A stretch of DNA of 51,467 nucleotides from UBA1189 sp964570685 (GTDB taxonomy: Bacteria; Bacteroidota; Bacteroidia; Bacteroidales; Bacteroidaceae), in assembly GCA_964570685.1 (NCBI GenBank), contig CAZMZC010000017.1:1-51467 (forward strand). Reading direction: 5' to 3'. Both the position numbers and the translations under genes were made by a program. This document shows, piece by piece, positions 32,700 through 40,330 of the stretch; the first letter of the stretch is position 1, and every line of letters begins with the position of its first letter. A model generated the notes under the pieces. The model had not been told where the DNA came from. It ran no database searches and worked only from the letters and a program-made list of their open reading frames with translations.

Positions 32700-32810
32700 A
32701 AAACGATGAAACAGCCTTTGGCTGTACGAAAACGATGACGAAAACCCTTTGGGAATTAAAAGTGAATTTCTGTCGAAAGGCACCGTCAGTTTTATTGAAA
32801 GGCTAGAGTG
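32700..32810. repeat. Mini-hairpin repeat and 28-base direct repeat, copy A
   Basis: ACAGCC/GGCTGT with a ttt loop lies at 32711-32725 among ACGAAAACGATG spacers. The 28 bases at 32777-32804 match 33434-33461 at 26 of 28 positions. No gene is credible here. Confidence 0.65.
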
Positions 32811-32904
32811 GTGAAAAGTCGCTATAAAATACGTGTTGCGGAATAGGTTGTCCGGTTGTCCTTGGGGTATCCTCCATTCGCGGGTCACAGACCCTGATAC
32901 CCGA

Positions 32905-33252
32905 CTACGGCCGATTGCAAATCAGCCGTAACTGGGTACGCGTTGCGTACACAATCTCTTCTTCCGAAAAAGTGTACGCAGCGCGTACACAATGTTGCAG
33001 TTTGTCATATCCCCATCCACTTCCATACTTTTCGGTAAGACGAGCTGATAAGTTTTTCAGTACCTGCTTACCATATTCTGCACGCTGATTGTATAGAACA
33101 TCCTCCTTGATGCGTTTGCCTACATACCAATTGGTCATACACACCTCTGCATTCAAGTATGTAGCGATACGGTTTCTCGCTCCGTCTATAATATGACAGA
33201 CATCGTCATATAACACATTCTCCAGCTGCGGTTCTATTTCATGCTTTGCCAT
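32905..33252 (-). pseudogene. Truncated DUF1016 (YhcG-like) gene, N-terminal fragment
   Basis: The 115-residue frame matches the N-terminal domain of the DUF1016/PDDEXK nuclease family: TNWYVGKRIKEDVLYNQRAE, YGKQVLKNLSARLTEKYGSG and FSEEEIVYATRTQ. Full-length members have over 300 residues and a C-terminal PDDEXK nuclease domain, which is missing. Reading stops just where the conserved QLSW-type motif is expected (here QLRLI). Two mini-palindromes, GTACGC/GCGTAC with 3-base loops (32936-32950 and 32974-32988), lie in this 3' end, so repeat spread may have helped break the gene (inference). Confidence 0.7.
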
Positions 33253-33433
33253 ATCATCAAGTCCACGTATGCTGATTTTATACTATTCATCAATAGCATC
33301 TTTAGTTTCAAACGCAAATTTACAAATACTTTACGTATATGCAAGGATTTTGGTTTATTTATCTCCAAGATTTATGAACGAGGAAACGAAAGGCTCCGTC
33401 AAGAAAATCAGACAAAGAGATTTTTTCTGACGC

Positions 33434-33461
33434 AAGGCTCCGTTAGTTTTATTGAAAGGCT
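33434..33461. repeat. 28-base direct repeat, copy B
   Basis: It matches 32777-32804 at 26 of 28 positions. The core is AGTTTTATTGAAAGGCT. Confidence 0.7.
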
Positions 33462-33730
33462 CCGTCTCAACACGCTGCGCGTGACGATAACGATAACGAT
33501 GACAAAAACGAGTGTTGCGGAAAGGCCTTTGTCCTCCTTATCTGCCGATGTGTCGCCAAGGAAACGTAACACCCATTGACACAATAGACTAACGGCGACA
33601 CTTGAGGACGATATTACACCCGCTTTATCGGCAACGACACCTATTCTGCTCCCAAAAGAATTTATTCTGCCTCAGCAAGATTTGTAAGTTCCGTTGTCTG
33701 TAATAATCTTGTGCAGCAACAATCTATTTG

Positions 33731-33820
33731 CCGTTCGCGAACGGCAACGTTGTCGAAGGCGAACGGCAGCGCGGTCGTTCGCGAAGAGCAGCGCGGTCGT
33801 TCGCGAACGGTAAATAATAT
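33731..33820. repeat. Tandem array of about four 22-base palindromic units
   Basis: Units of the form GTCGTTCGCGAACGGCAGCG follow each other with small changes. The first and last contain CGTTCGCGAACG palindromes. The array is too short and its spacers too similar for a CRISPR. Confidence 0.7.
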
Positions 33821-34067
33821 CATTAAACAGAAGCGACAACAGAGTGTCCAAAAGAAGACAATCCACTTCATCTGTCGCCATCATCTCATTATAAACGAGC
33901 GAATTACACCCCATTGGCGACACTTCGGCACATCACTACGCCAAAGCCTTATAATCAGGTGCAGCTCTGAGCCGAAGGTCGCTGGCCGGAGGGGAAAGCA
34001 ATGCTTGCGCTTGGTTTATCCAAGAACCGAAGGTTCACATTCGTTCAGCATGACAAAAAATGAATAA

Positions 34068-34103
34068 GGAAAGGGGGTGTGTCAACATGTGTTGACACAC
34101 CCC
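34068..34103 (-). terminator. Terminator of the nqr operon
   Basis: A 14-base perfect stem (GGGGTGTGTCAACA, 34074-34087, with 34090-34103) lies 27 bases past the nqrF stop. On the minus strand a weakly T-rich stretch follows. Confidence 0.8.
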
Positions 34104-34129
34104 TCGCTTGTTTTTGCTTCTGAGACGGA

Positions 34130-35407
34130 TTATCCGCCGAAGTCGTCGAAGTGAATCATATCCTTCTCTACGCCGAGGCTGTCGAGGAGGTCGAGCACGG
34201 TCTTGGCCATCATGGGAGGACCGCAGAGGTAGTACTCGCAATCTTCGGGATTCTCGTGCTGCTTCAGATAGGTGTCGCCCATCACAGGAGCTACGAAGCC
34301 AGCGGTGTACTTGATGCCTGCTGCGTCGGCCTTGGGATCGGGACGGTCGAGCGCGAGGTGGAAGTGGAAGTTGTCGAACTCCTTCTCCAAGGCGAGGAAG
34401 TCGTCGAGGAAGGGGATCTCCTCCAATGCGCGGGCACCGTAGAAGTAGTGCATCTGACGGTCGCGGCACTGACGGGTCTTGAGCATGTGCATGATCTGTG
34501 CACGCAGGGGAGCCATACCGGCACCACCACCTACCCAAATCATCTCACGGCCCGACTCGTAGTTGGGACGGAACTCTCCGTAAGGACCGCTCATCATCAC
34601 CTTGTCGCCGGGCTTGAGGCTGAAGATGTATGACGAAGCGATACCGGGCATCACATCCATGAAGCCACCGCCCTGCTCTTTGGGCTTGAAGGGAGGTGTA
34701 GCGATACGTACGTTCAGGGTGATGATGTCGCCCTCGTCGGGATAGTTGGCCATAGAGTAGGCACGCACGGTGGGAGTATCGTTGGTACACTTCAGGTTGA
34801 AGAGGCCAAAGTTCTGCCAAGCGGGCAGATAGGTGTCGCCGATGAGTGACTTGTCGAAATCCTTGTCGTAGTCGATGCTGAATGCAGGGATCTTGATCTG
34901 TGCATACGAACCAGGCTCGAAGTCCATGTGCTCGCCGGGAGGCAATGCCACCTTGTACTCCTTGATGAAAGTAGCGACGTTCTTGTTTGAGATAACCTCG
35001 CACTCCCATTCCTTAACACCCATAACAGACTCGTCGACCTTGATGGCCATATCGCCCTTCACCTTTACCTGACAACCCAGACGCCAGTGGTCCATCTGCT
35101 GCTTGCGGCTGAAGTGGCCCTTCTCAGAGGGAAGTATCTCGCCACCGCCCTCTACTACCTGGCACTTGCACTGGCCGCACGAGCCCTTACCGCCACAGGC
35201 AGAGGAGAGGAAGATACCGTTGGATGAGAGTGTGTTGAGCAGGGTTGAACCGCTCTCCACCTCGAGTTCGTTCTCACCATTGATGGTGAGCTTCACGGGG
35301 CCCGAGGCTACCAGATATCTCTTGGCTACCAAGAGGATAGCTACCAGGGCAAGTATGATAACGAGGAATACTACGATACTCGCTATAATCAATTTCATAT
35401 CAATCAT
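34130..35407 (-). CDS. nqrF: Na+-NQR subunit F (NADH dehydrogenase, FAD and 2Fe-2S)
   Basis: The 425-residue protein takes electrons from NADH. It has an N-terminal membrane helix (LIIASIVVFLVIILALVAIL), a 2Fe-2S ferredoxin domain (SSACGGKGSCGQCKC with four Cys including one further on), an FAD domain (VRAYSMANYP) and an NADH-binding domain (MIWVGGGAGMAPLRAQIMHM). It ends in HFDDFGG, usual for NqrF. It is the last gene of the operon and is followed by a terminator. An alternative start is Met4. Confidence 0.98.
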   Translation of the reverse strand: MIDMKLIIASIVVFLVIILALVAILLVAKRYLVASGPVKLTINGENELEVESGSTLLNTLSSNGIFLSSACGGKGSCGQCKCQVVEGGGEILPSEKGHFSRKQQMDHWRLGCQVKVKGDMAIKVDESVMGVKEWECEVISNKNVATFIKEYKVALPPGEHMDFEPGSYAQIKIPAFSIDYDKDFDKSLIGDTYLPAWQNFGLFNLKCTNDTPTVRAYSMANYPDEGDIITLNVRIATPPFKPKEQGGGFMDVMPGIASSYIFSLKPGDKVMMSGPYGEFRPNYESGREMIWVGGGAGMAPLRAQIMHMLKTRQCRDRQMHYFYGARALEEIPFLDDFLALEKEFDNFHFHLALDRPDPKADAAGIKYTAGFVAPVMGDTYLKQHENPEDCEYYLCGPPMMAKTVLDLLDSLGVEKDMIHFDDFGG

Positions 35408-35425
35408 ATTTTATTCCTCCTATTA

Positions 35426-36052
35426 TTAGATTTTAAGACCTGAGAAACACATGAATGCCATAGCCATCAAGCCTACGGTGATGAAGGTGATGCCGAGACC
35501 ACGGAGTGCCTTGGGCACGTCGGAGTACTGCATCTTCTCACGGATAGCCGCAAGACCTACGATGGCCAATGCCCAACCGATACCTGAACCGAGAGCGTAG
35601 GCCACTGAATCCCATACATTAAGGATAGCCTGTGTGTTGTTGGGGTCCATAGTGATGCGCTGCTGCATGAAGAGCGAGGCACCCATGATGGCACAGTTAA
35701 CGGCGATAAGGGGCAGGAAGATACCGAGCGAAGCATACAGCGAGGGGCTGAAGCGCTCTACTACCATCTCTACCAACTGGGTGATACCGGCGATAACGGC
35801 AATGAAGAGGATAAAGCTCAAGAAACTGAGGTCGACGCCCTCGACCAAGCAGTCGGGGCCGAGCACCTTAGTTTGCAACAGATAGTTCACGGGAAGTGTC
35901 ACGAGCAACACGAAGGTCACCGCCACACCGAGGCCGAGAGCTGTCTTCACATTCTTAGATACGGCAAGGTAAGAACACATACCCAAGAAGAATGCGAAAA
36001 TCATATTGTCCACAAAGATAGAGCGGACGAAAAGACTAAAAAAATGTTCCAT
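35426..36052 (-). CDS. nqrE: Na+-NQR subunit E (membrane)
   Basis: The 208-residue protein has six hydrophobic segments and begins MEHFFSLFVRSIFVDNMIFA, typical of NqrE. It pairs with NqrD as inverted membrane subunits that hold an iron centre between them; NMIFAFFLGMCSYLAVS includes the conserved Cys. The order A-B-C-D-E-F and the close spacing show one operon. Confidence 0.97.
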   Translation of the reverse strand: MEHFFSLFVRSIFVDNMIFAFFLGMCSYLAVSKNVKTALGLGVAVTFVLLVTLPVNYLLQTKVLGPDCLVEGVDLSFLSFILFIAVIAGITQLVEMVVERFSPSLYASLGIFLPLIAVNCAIMGASLFMQQRITMDPNNTQAILNVWDSVAYALGSGIGWALAIVGLAAIREKMQYSDVPKALRGLGITFITVGLMAMAFMCFSGLKI

Positions 36053-36068
36053 AAATTTCTTCTTTTAA

Positions 36069-36104
36069 ATAATTGTCAATTATCAATTGTCAATTGTCAA
36101 TTAA
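36069..36104. repeat. AATTGTCAATT repeat between nqrD and nqrE
   Basis: Units of TCAATTGTCAATTATCAATT fill most of the 48-base gap and supply the nqrD stop codon (36101-36103). They are related to 15964-15997 and 48224-48256. Confidence 0.75.
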
Positions 36105-36736
36105 TTTTGTTCTTCCTGCAATTCAGTATGACGGGCACGCTGGTACCAGATGATGCAAGCCACGATGATGAGGGCCGCGGGAGGCATCAGCATGAGACCG
36201 TTGTTGATATAACCATGGTCGTAGCACCACTGCGGGATAACCTGGTAGCCGAAGAGGCAACCGCTACCGAGCAACTCACGGAAGAAAGCCACGATAACGA
36301 GTATCTTGGCATAGCCGAGACCGTTGCCGATACCGTCGAGGAACGATGCCCAAGGGCCATTGGCCATGGCAAACGCTTCGAGGCGACCCATAAGGATACA
36401 GTTGGTGATGATAAGACCTACATACACAGAGAGCTGTACGCTGACATCGTAGGCAAATGCCTTGAGGAACTCACTCACGATGGTTACCAGCGCTGCACAC
36501 ACTACCAACTGCACGATGATACGGATACGGTTGGGGATGGTGTTGCGCAAGAGCGAAATGATTACATTGGCCATGGCCACGATAACCGTAACCGAGAGGC
36601 CCATCACGATGGCGGGCTCAAGCTGGGCAGTAACCGCCAGCGCCGAACAGATACCCAATACCTGTACGGTAACGGGGTTGTTCATACCCAGAGGAGTCTT
36701 CAGCGCCTCCATATTCTGCTTTGAAAATAATGACAT
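36101..36736 (-). CDS. nqrD: Na+-NQR subunit D (membrane)
   Basis: The 211-residue protein has several membrane helices, with NNPVTVQVLGICSALAVTAQ near the start and VGLIITNCILMGRLEAFA, which holds the conserved Cys of the NqrD/NqrE iron site. The last residues (ELQEEQN) and the stop codon lie against the AT-rich repeat at 36069-36104. It follows nqrC by 18 bases. Confidence 0.97.
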   Translation of the reverse strand: MSLFSKQNMEALKTPLGMNNPVTVQVLGICSALAVTAQLEPAIVMGLSVTVIVAMANVIISLLRNTIPNRIRIIVQLVVCAALVTIVSEFLKAFAYDVSVQLSVYVGLIITNCILMGRLEAFAMANGPWASFLDGIGNGLGYAKILVIVAFFRELLGSGCLFGYQVIPQWCYDHGYINNGLMLMPPAALIIVACIIWYQRARHTELQEEQN

Positions 36737-36754
36737 AACTGTTTCCTCCTTTGA

Positions 36755-37525
36755 TTATTGGTTAACAACTTCAATTTTGGTAGCGGGCACAGACTCTACG
36801 CAAGCCGAGTCGGCAGCGCACTGGGTAGCCTCGCAAGCCTTGGCACATGGGGTAGCACCCTTAGTGAGGAATGCCTTGTAGTAACCTAAGCTGCTCTTGA
36901 GCATGGCATCCACACCGTTCGATGTGATGGTACCGCCTGAGATACCGTCGACCTCAACGGTCTCGTCCTTTACCTTACCGAACTTCACCACGCTGATGAC
37001 CACGTTGCCCTCGCCATCAACAGCTTTCTTGCCGATGAAGGGAACCTGGAACTTGTCGCGGTTGGTGATCTCGGCACCCAGACCGGGAGTCTCGCCGGCA
37101 TGAGCGAAATAGGTACCGTAGATGGTCTGCTTGTCGGCATTGAGTGCCACATAGCCCCAGATGGGCCCCCACAGACCTGCACCGTAGAGGGGTACTACAT
37201 ACTTGGTCTCACCCTCGACCTCACATACGTAGAGGGGGAGCTGCTCACTTACAGCTGCATTGGCTACGGCGAAACCACCGGTCTCGGCAGCTACGTTGCC
37301 CTGAGCGTCGAGCAGCTGGTCGGCTTTCACATACTTGGCATAGGCAGCCTCGGCATCCTTCTCAAAGATGTTGAGAGCAGCGAGTACCTGCTTCTTCTTG
37401 TCGAGCTCGATATTCTTTGTCTGCATGGGCTTCAGTACCGATGATACGAAAGCCATGAGGAATGCTACGATAACAACCATAACCGAAGCATATATAAATG
37501 TATAGGAATTCTTATTCGTATTCAT
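36755..37525 (-). CDS. nqrC: Na+-NQR subunit C (covalent FMN)
   Basis: The 256-residue protein has one N-terminal membrane helix (FIYASVMVVIVAFLMAFVSS) and a periplasmic FMN-binding domain. The flavinylation motif DGISGGTITS carries the Thr that receives FMN from the transferase ApbE; no apbE gene is in the window. The C-terminus (CAKACEATQCAADSACVES) has a Cys-rich extension beyond the usual end, which is unusual and of unknown use. Confidence 0.97.
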   Translation of the reverse strand: MNTNKNSYTFIYASVMVVIVAFLMAFVSSVLKPMQTKNIELDKKKQVLAALNIFEKDAEAAYAKYVKADQLLDAQGNVAAETGGFAVANAAVSEQLPLYVCEVEGETKYVVPLYGAGLWGPIWGYVALNADKQTIYGTYFAHAGETPGLGAEITNRDKFQVPFIGKKAVDGEGNVVISVVKFGKVKDETVEVDGISGGTITSNGVDAMLKSSLGYYKAFLTKGATPCAKACEATQCAADSACVESVPATKIEVVNQ

Positions 37526-37548
37526 AATAGTATTCGATTATTGGGTTA

Positions 37549-38712
37549 TTACTTGCTCTTCAAAGCACGCTTGGCACGCTTCGAGATGTTAGCTTGATAT
37601 ACATAGTAGTCGATGAGCGGAGCAAAGAGGTTCATCAGCAGGATGGCAAGCATCATACCTTCGGGGTAACCGGGGTTGAGCACGCGGATGAGCACTGCTA
37701 CCACACCGATGAGGAAACCGTAGATGTACTTACCACACTCGGTACGGCAAGAGGTAACGGGGTCGGTAGCCATGAACACGGCACCGAAGCAGAAACCACC
37801 GAGCACGAGGTGCTGATACCAAGGCATCATAGCTGCAGCGTTCTCGGGATTGCCCCACTGGTTGAACACCCAAGCCATCAGACCACCACCAACGAATACG
37901 CTGAGCATGGTCTTCCAAGAAGCAACGCCTGTACCCAAGAGGATGAGGGCACCGAGGGCGATAGCCACTACGCTGGTCTCACCGATAGAGCCGGGGATGA
38001 AGCCCCATACCATATTCATATCCCAAGCGGGAGTGTTGCCCAGAGCTACATCACCAAGGGCTGTAGCGGCAGTGTAGCCGTCGATGTCGGCACCCAGACC
38101 ACAGATAGAGTCGGTAGCTACCCATACGGCATCACCGGAGATTACGCTCGGATAAGCGAAGAAGATGAATGCACGTGTCACGAGGGCCACGTTGAAGATG
38201 TTCATACCCGTACCGCCATATACCTCCTTGGCGAAGATAACGGCGAAGGCTGTAGCCACGGCGATAACCCACAGCGGAGTGCCTACGGGCACTACCATCG
38301 GGATGATGAGACCCGATACGAGGAAGCCCTCGTGAATCTCCTCGCCCTTCCACTGGGCCACGGTGAACTCGATGCCGAGACCTACGAGGTAAGAAACGAT
38401 AATCTTAGGCAACACAGCGAGGAAGCCGTAGCCGAACAACTCCCAGAAAGAGCCGTCGAGGCCAGCAGCCAAGTAGTGCTGGTAACCTACGTTGTACATA
38501 CCGAAGAGGAGTGCGGGCACAAGAGCCAAGCACACCATAATCATCATACGCTTAGAGTCGAAGCAGTCATGGATGTTTGAGCCACTCTTAGCCGTATGGT
38601 TGGGCACGAAGAGGAATGTCTCGAACCCGCCGAACACTGAACGGAAAGCCTGGAACTTACCGCCTTTCTCGAAGTTCGGCTTAATCTTATCTACAAATTG
38701 TCTTAATCCCAT
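37549..38712 (-). CDS. nqrB: Na+-NQR subunit B (membrane, covalent FMN)
   Basis: The 387-residue protein has about ten membrane helices and carries the main Na+ path. The segment DGYTAATALGD matches the flavinylation motif, in which the second Thr binds FMN. The start MGLRQFVDKIKPNFEKGGKF is typical. It begins three bases after the nqrA stop. Confidence 0.97.
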   Translation of the reverse strand: MGLRQFVDKIKPNFEKGGKFQAFRSVFGGFETFLFVPNHTAKSGSNIHDCFDSKRMMIMVCLALVPALLFGMYNVGYQHYLAAGLDGSFWELFGYGFLAVLPKIIVSYLVGLGIEFTVAQWKGEEIHEGFLVSGLIIPMVVPVGTPLWVIAVATAFAVIFAKEVYGGTGMNIFNVALVTRAFIFFAYPSVISGDAVWVATDSICGLGADIDGYTAATALGDVALGNTPAWDMNMVWGFIPGSIGETSVVAIALGALILLGTGVASWKTMLSVFVGGGLMAWVFNQWGNPENAAAMMPWYQHLVLGGFCFGAVFMATDPVTSCRTECGKYIYGFLIGVVAVLIRVLNPGYPEGMMLAILLMNLFAPLIDYYVYQANISKRAKRALKSK

Positions 38713-38715
38713 AAC

Positions 38716-40065
38716 TTATTCCATTTCAGAGCGGAGCTTCATCAGTCCTTCGCGGACGATGCGCTGCAACTCAAGTTTCGACGAATCTACAAATTCACAC
38801 AATGCAAAGTCCTCGGGAGCCACCTCGTAGATACCTGCAGCCTCCATCTTCTCGATGTCGCCGGCGATGATTGCCTTGATGAGGTATTCAGGGAAGATAT
38901 CCATGGGGAATACTTTGTCATACTCGTTGGAGTTGATCATGTGGCGCTCCTCACCCTTGAGACGTGCGTCGAGCACATACTCTCTATTGGGGCAGAGGAA
39001 GCTGAAGTATGCGCGGCTCACGCTGAACTCCTTGAAGCGGGGCATAGCCCAACCGAGCAGCTCGTGCTTGTCGCTACCGTCAGGAATCACGGTCACCATA
39101 TTGCTGAATGCACCGAGATAACTCTCGGGAGTAGCCACGGGACCGGTGAGCACGTTACCGTTGATAATACGGTTGACGCAACCGCCCTTGACGCGGCCAT
39201 CCACGATATCGCCAATCTGAGCACCAACGATTACCTTGCTGTAGGCAGGATTTGTCACCTGCGAGCCAGCCACAGCGATGGTGCGAGTAAGGTCAACGAC
39301 ACCCTTGTTGAACAGACGACCGATGAAGATTACCTCTTCGGCACCGATGGTCCATACCACCTCACCCTTGTTGATGGGCTTCACGTGGTTGATCTGAACG
39401 CCTACGTTACCGGCGGGGTGCTTACCCTTGAATACGGTAATCTCCACATTCTTGGCATCGGCAATAGCAGGTACAGACTGCTTGCTGCTAACACCGAGGA
39501 ACGTAGGAGCCAACTTGGCCAATGCGCTGAGACCAGCCTGGAAATCCACCTCATTGCCCTTGATCACATACTCAAAATCGGGAGCGAGGGGCTTGCTGTC
39601 GAAAGCCGACACGAAGACTGCCTTGGGACGGCTCTCGGGGTTGGCCACCACATCGTAGGGACGCTGGCGGAGGAAAGCGAACAAACCGCTCTCCAACAAT
39701 GCTTGCTTCACCTGCTCACCATTGAGTGAGTGAACACTCTTCACACCGAAATTCACAGACTCCTGCTTGTCACTGGCAGTAACGACAACGCTCATCACCT
39801 TACGGCGGGCACCGCGGTTAACAGCTGCTACTGTGCCGGAAACGGGGCTGACGAATTTCACTTCGGGATGCTTCTTGTCTACAAACAGAGCCTCCCCGGC
39901 CTTGACACTCTGACCTTCAGCAACAACAACTTTAGGAGTCACCCCTATAAAATCATCGGGTACGAGAGCGTACTGCTTCGATGCTTTTACAGAAACCAAC
40001 TCCTTTTCGGCTGTTCCCTTAAGTTTAATGTCCAAGCCTTTTCGTAACTTAATTACTTCTGGCAT
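38716..40065 (-). CDS. nqrA: Na+-NQR subunit A
   Basis: The 449-residue cytoplasmic subunit is the first gene of the operon. It starts MPEVIKLRKGLDIKLKGTAE and has the conserved KVVVAEGQSVKAGEALFVDK region, similar to RnfC. It takes part in quinone binding with NqrB. A -7 box TAAATTTG (40110-40117, minus strand) lies 45 bases upstream, without a clear -33 box. Confidence 0.97.
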   Translation of the reverse strand: MPEVIKLRKGLDIKLKGTAEKELVSVKASKQYALVPDDFIGVTPKVVVAEGQSVKAGEALFVDKKHPEVKFVSPVSGTVAAVNRGARRKVMSVVVTASDKQESVNFGVKSVHSLNGEQVKQALLESGLFAFLRQRPYDVVANPESRPKAVFVSAFDSKPLAPDFEYVIKGNEVDFQAGLSALAKLAPTFLGVSSKQSVPAIADAKNVEITVFKGKHPAGNVGVQINHVKPINKGEVVWTIGAEEVIFIGRLFNKGVVDLTRTIAVAGSQVTNPAYSKVIVGAQIGDIVDGRVKGGCVNRIINGNVLTGPVATPESYLGAFSNMVTVIPDGSDKHELLGWAMPRFKEFSVSRAYFSFLCPNREYVLDARLKGEERHMINSNEYDKVFPMDIFPEYLIKAIIAGDIEKMEAAGIYEVAPEDFALCEFVDSSKLELQRIVREGLMKLRSEME

Positions 40066-40109
40066 AACATTTATAATGGTTAATTAACTTGAATAAACAA
40101 AATTCCGTG

Positions 40110-40117
40110 CAAATTTA
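40110..40117 (-). promoter_or_regulatory. Likely -7 box of the nqr operon
   Basis: TAAATTTG on the minus strand is a consensus match 45 bases before nqrA. The -33 region only offers TTTC at 20 bases. Confidence 0.45.
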
Positions 40118-40311
40118 GTGTAAATTTTCGATTAAGCGAAACCAATACCGATTTATTTACATCCACAGACGAGATTAACTTCCCCAATGAATTCGTCCCA
40201 ACCAACAAAGCGGAAATCCAGCCAGCCATCAAGAGCCGTTATGCAATAAAAAAACCGCCACCTGTATCATAAATAAATCTGCTTTATCTTCGTACAATCA
40301 TTTTTTTGCAT

Positions 40312-40319
40312 TAAATTTG
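40312..40319 (+). promoter_or_regulatory. -7 box of the tamB-like gene
   Basis: TAAATTTG matches the consensus and ends only 11 bases before the GTG start at 40331, so the leader would be about 5 bases. No strong -33 box was seen. Confidence 0.45.
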
Positions 40320-40330
40320 CACGTTTAGAC

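Larger units (their letters stand above)
33253..34065. other. Gene-free, repeat-rich stretch
   Basis: About 800 bases hold no convincing gene. They contain three copies of AGGCTCCGT, the 28-base direct repeat at 33434-33461, a CACGC/GCGTG mini-hairpin (33471-33483) with ACGATAACGATAACG spacers, and the 22-base palindromic tandem array at 33731-33820. Open frames here (for example 33241-33579 and 33711-34067 on +) are made of repeat sequence and have no family resemblance. Confidence 0.6.

Noticed and set aside
32658..32888. 76-residue open frame on the minus strand
   Set aside because: It is made of the mini-hairpin and 28-base direct repeats and has no credible protein features.
33731..33820. 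CRISPR array
   Set aside because: The units are adjacent and palindromic throughout, without distinct spacers, and no cas gene is present.
37594..38580. 328-residue open frame on the plus strand
   Set aside because: It is antisense to nqrB, a certain gene. The long frame follows from nqrB codon bias.
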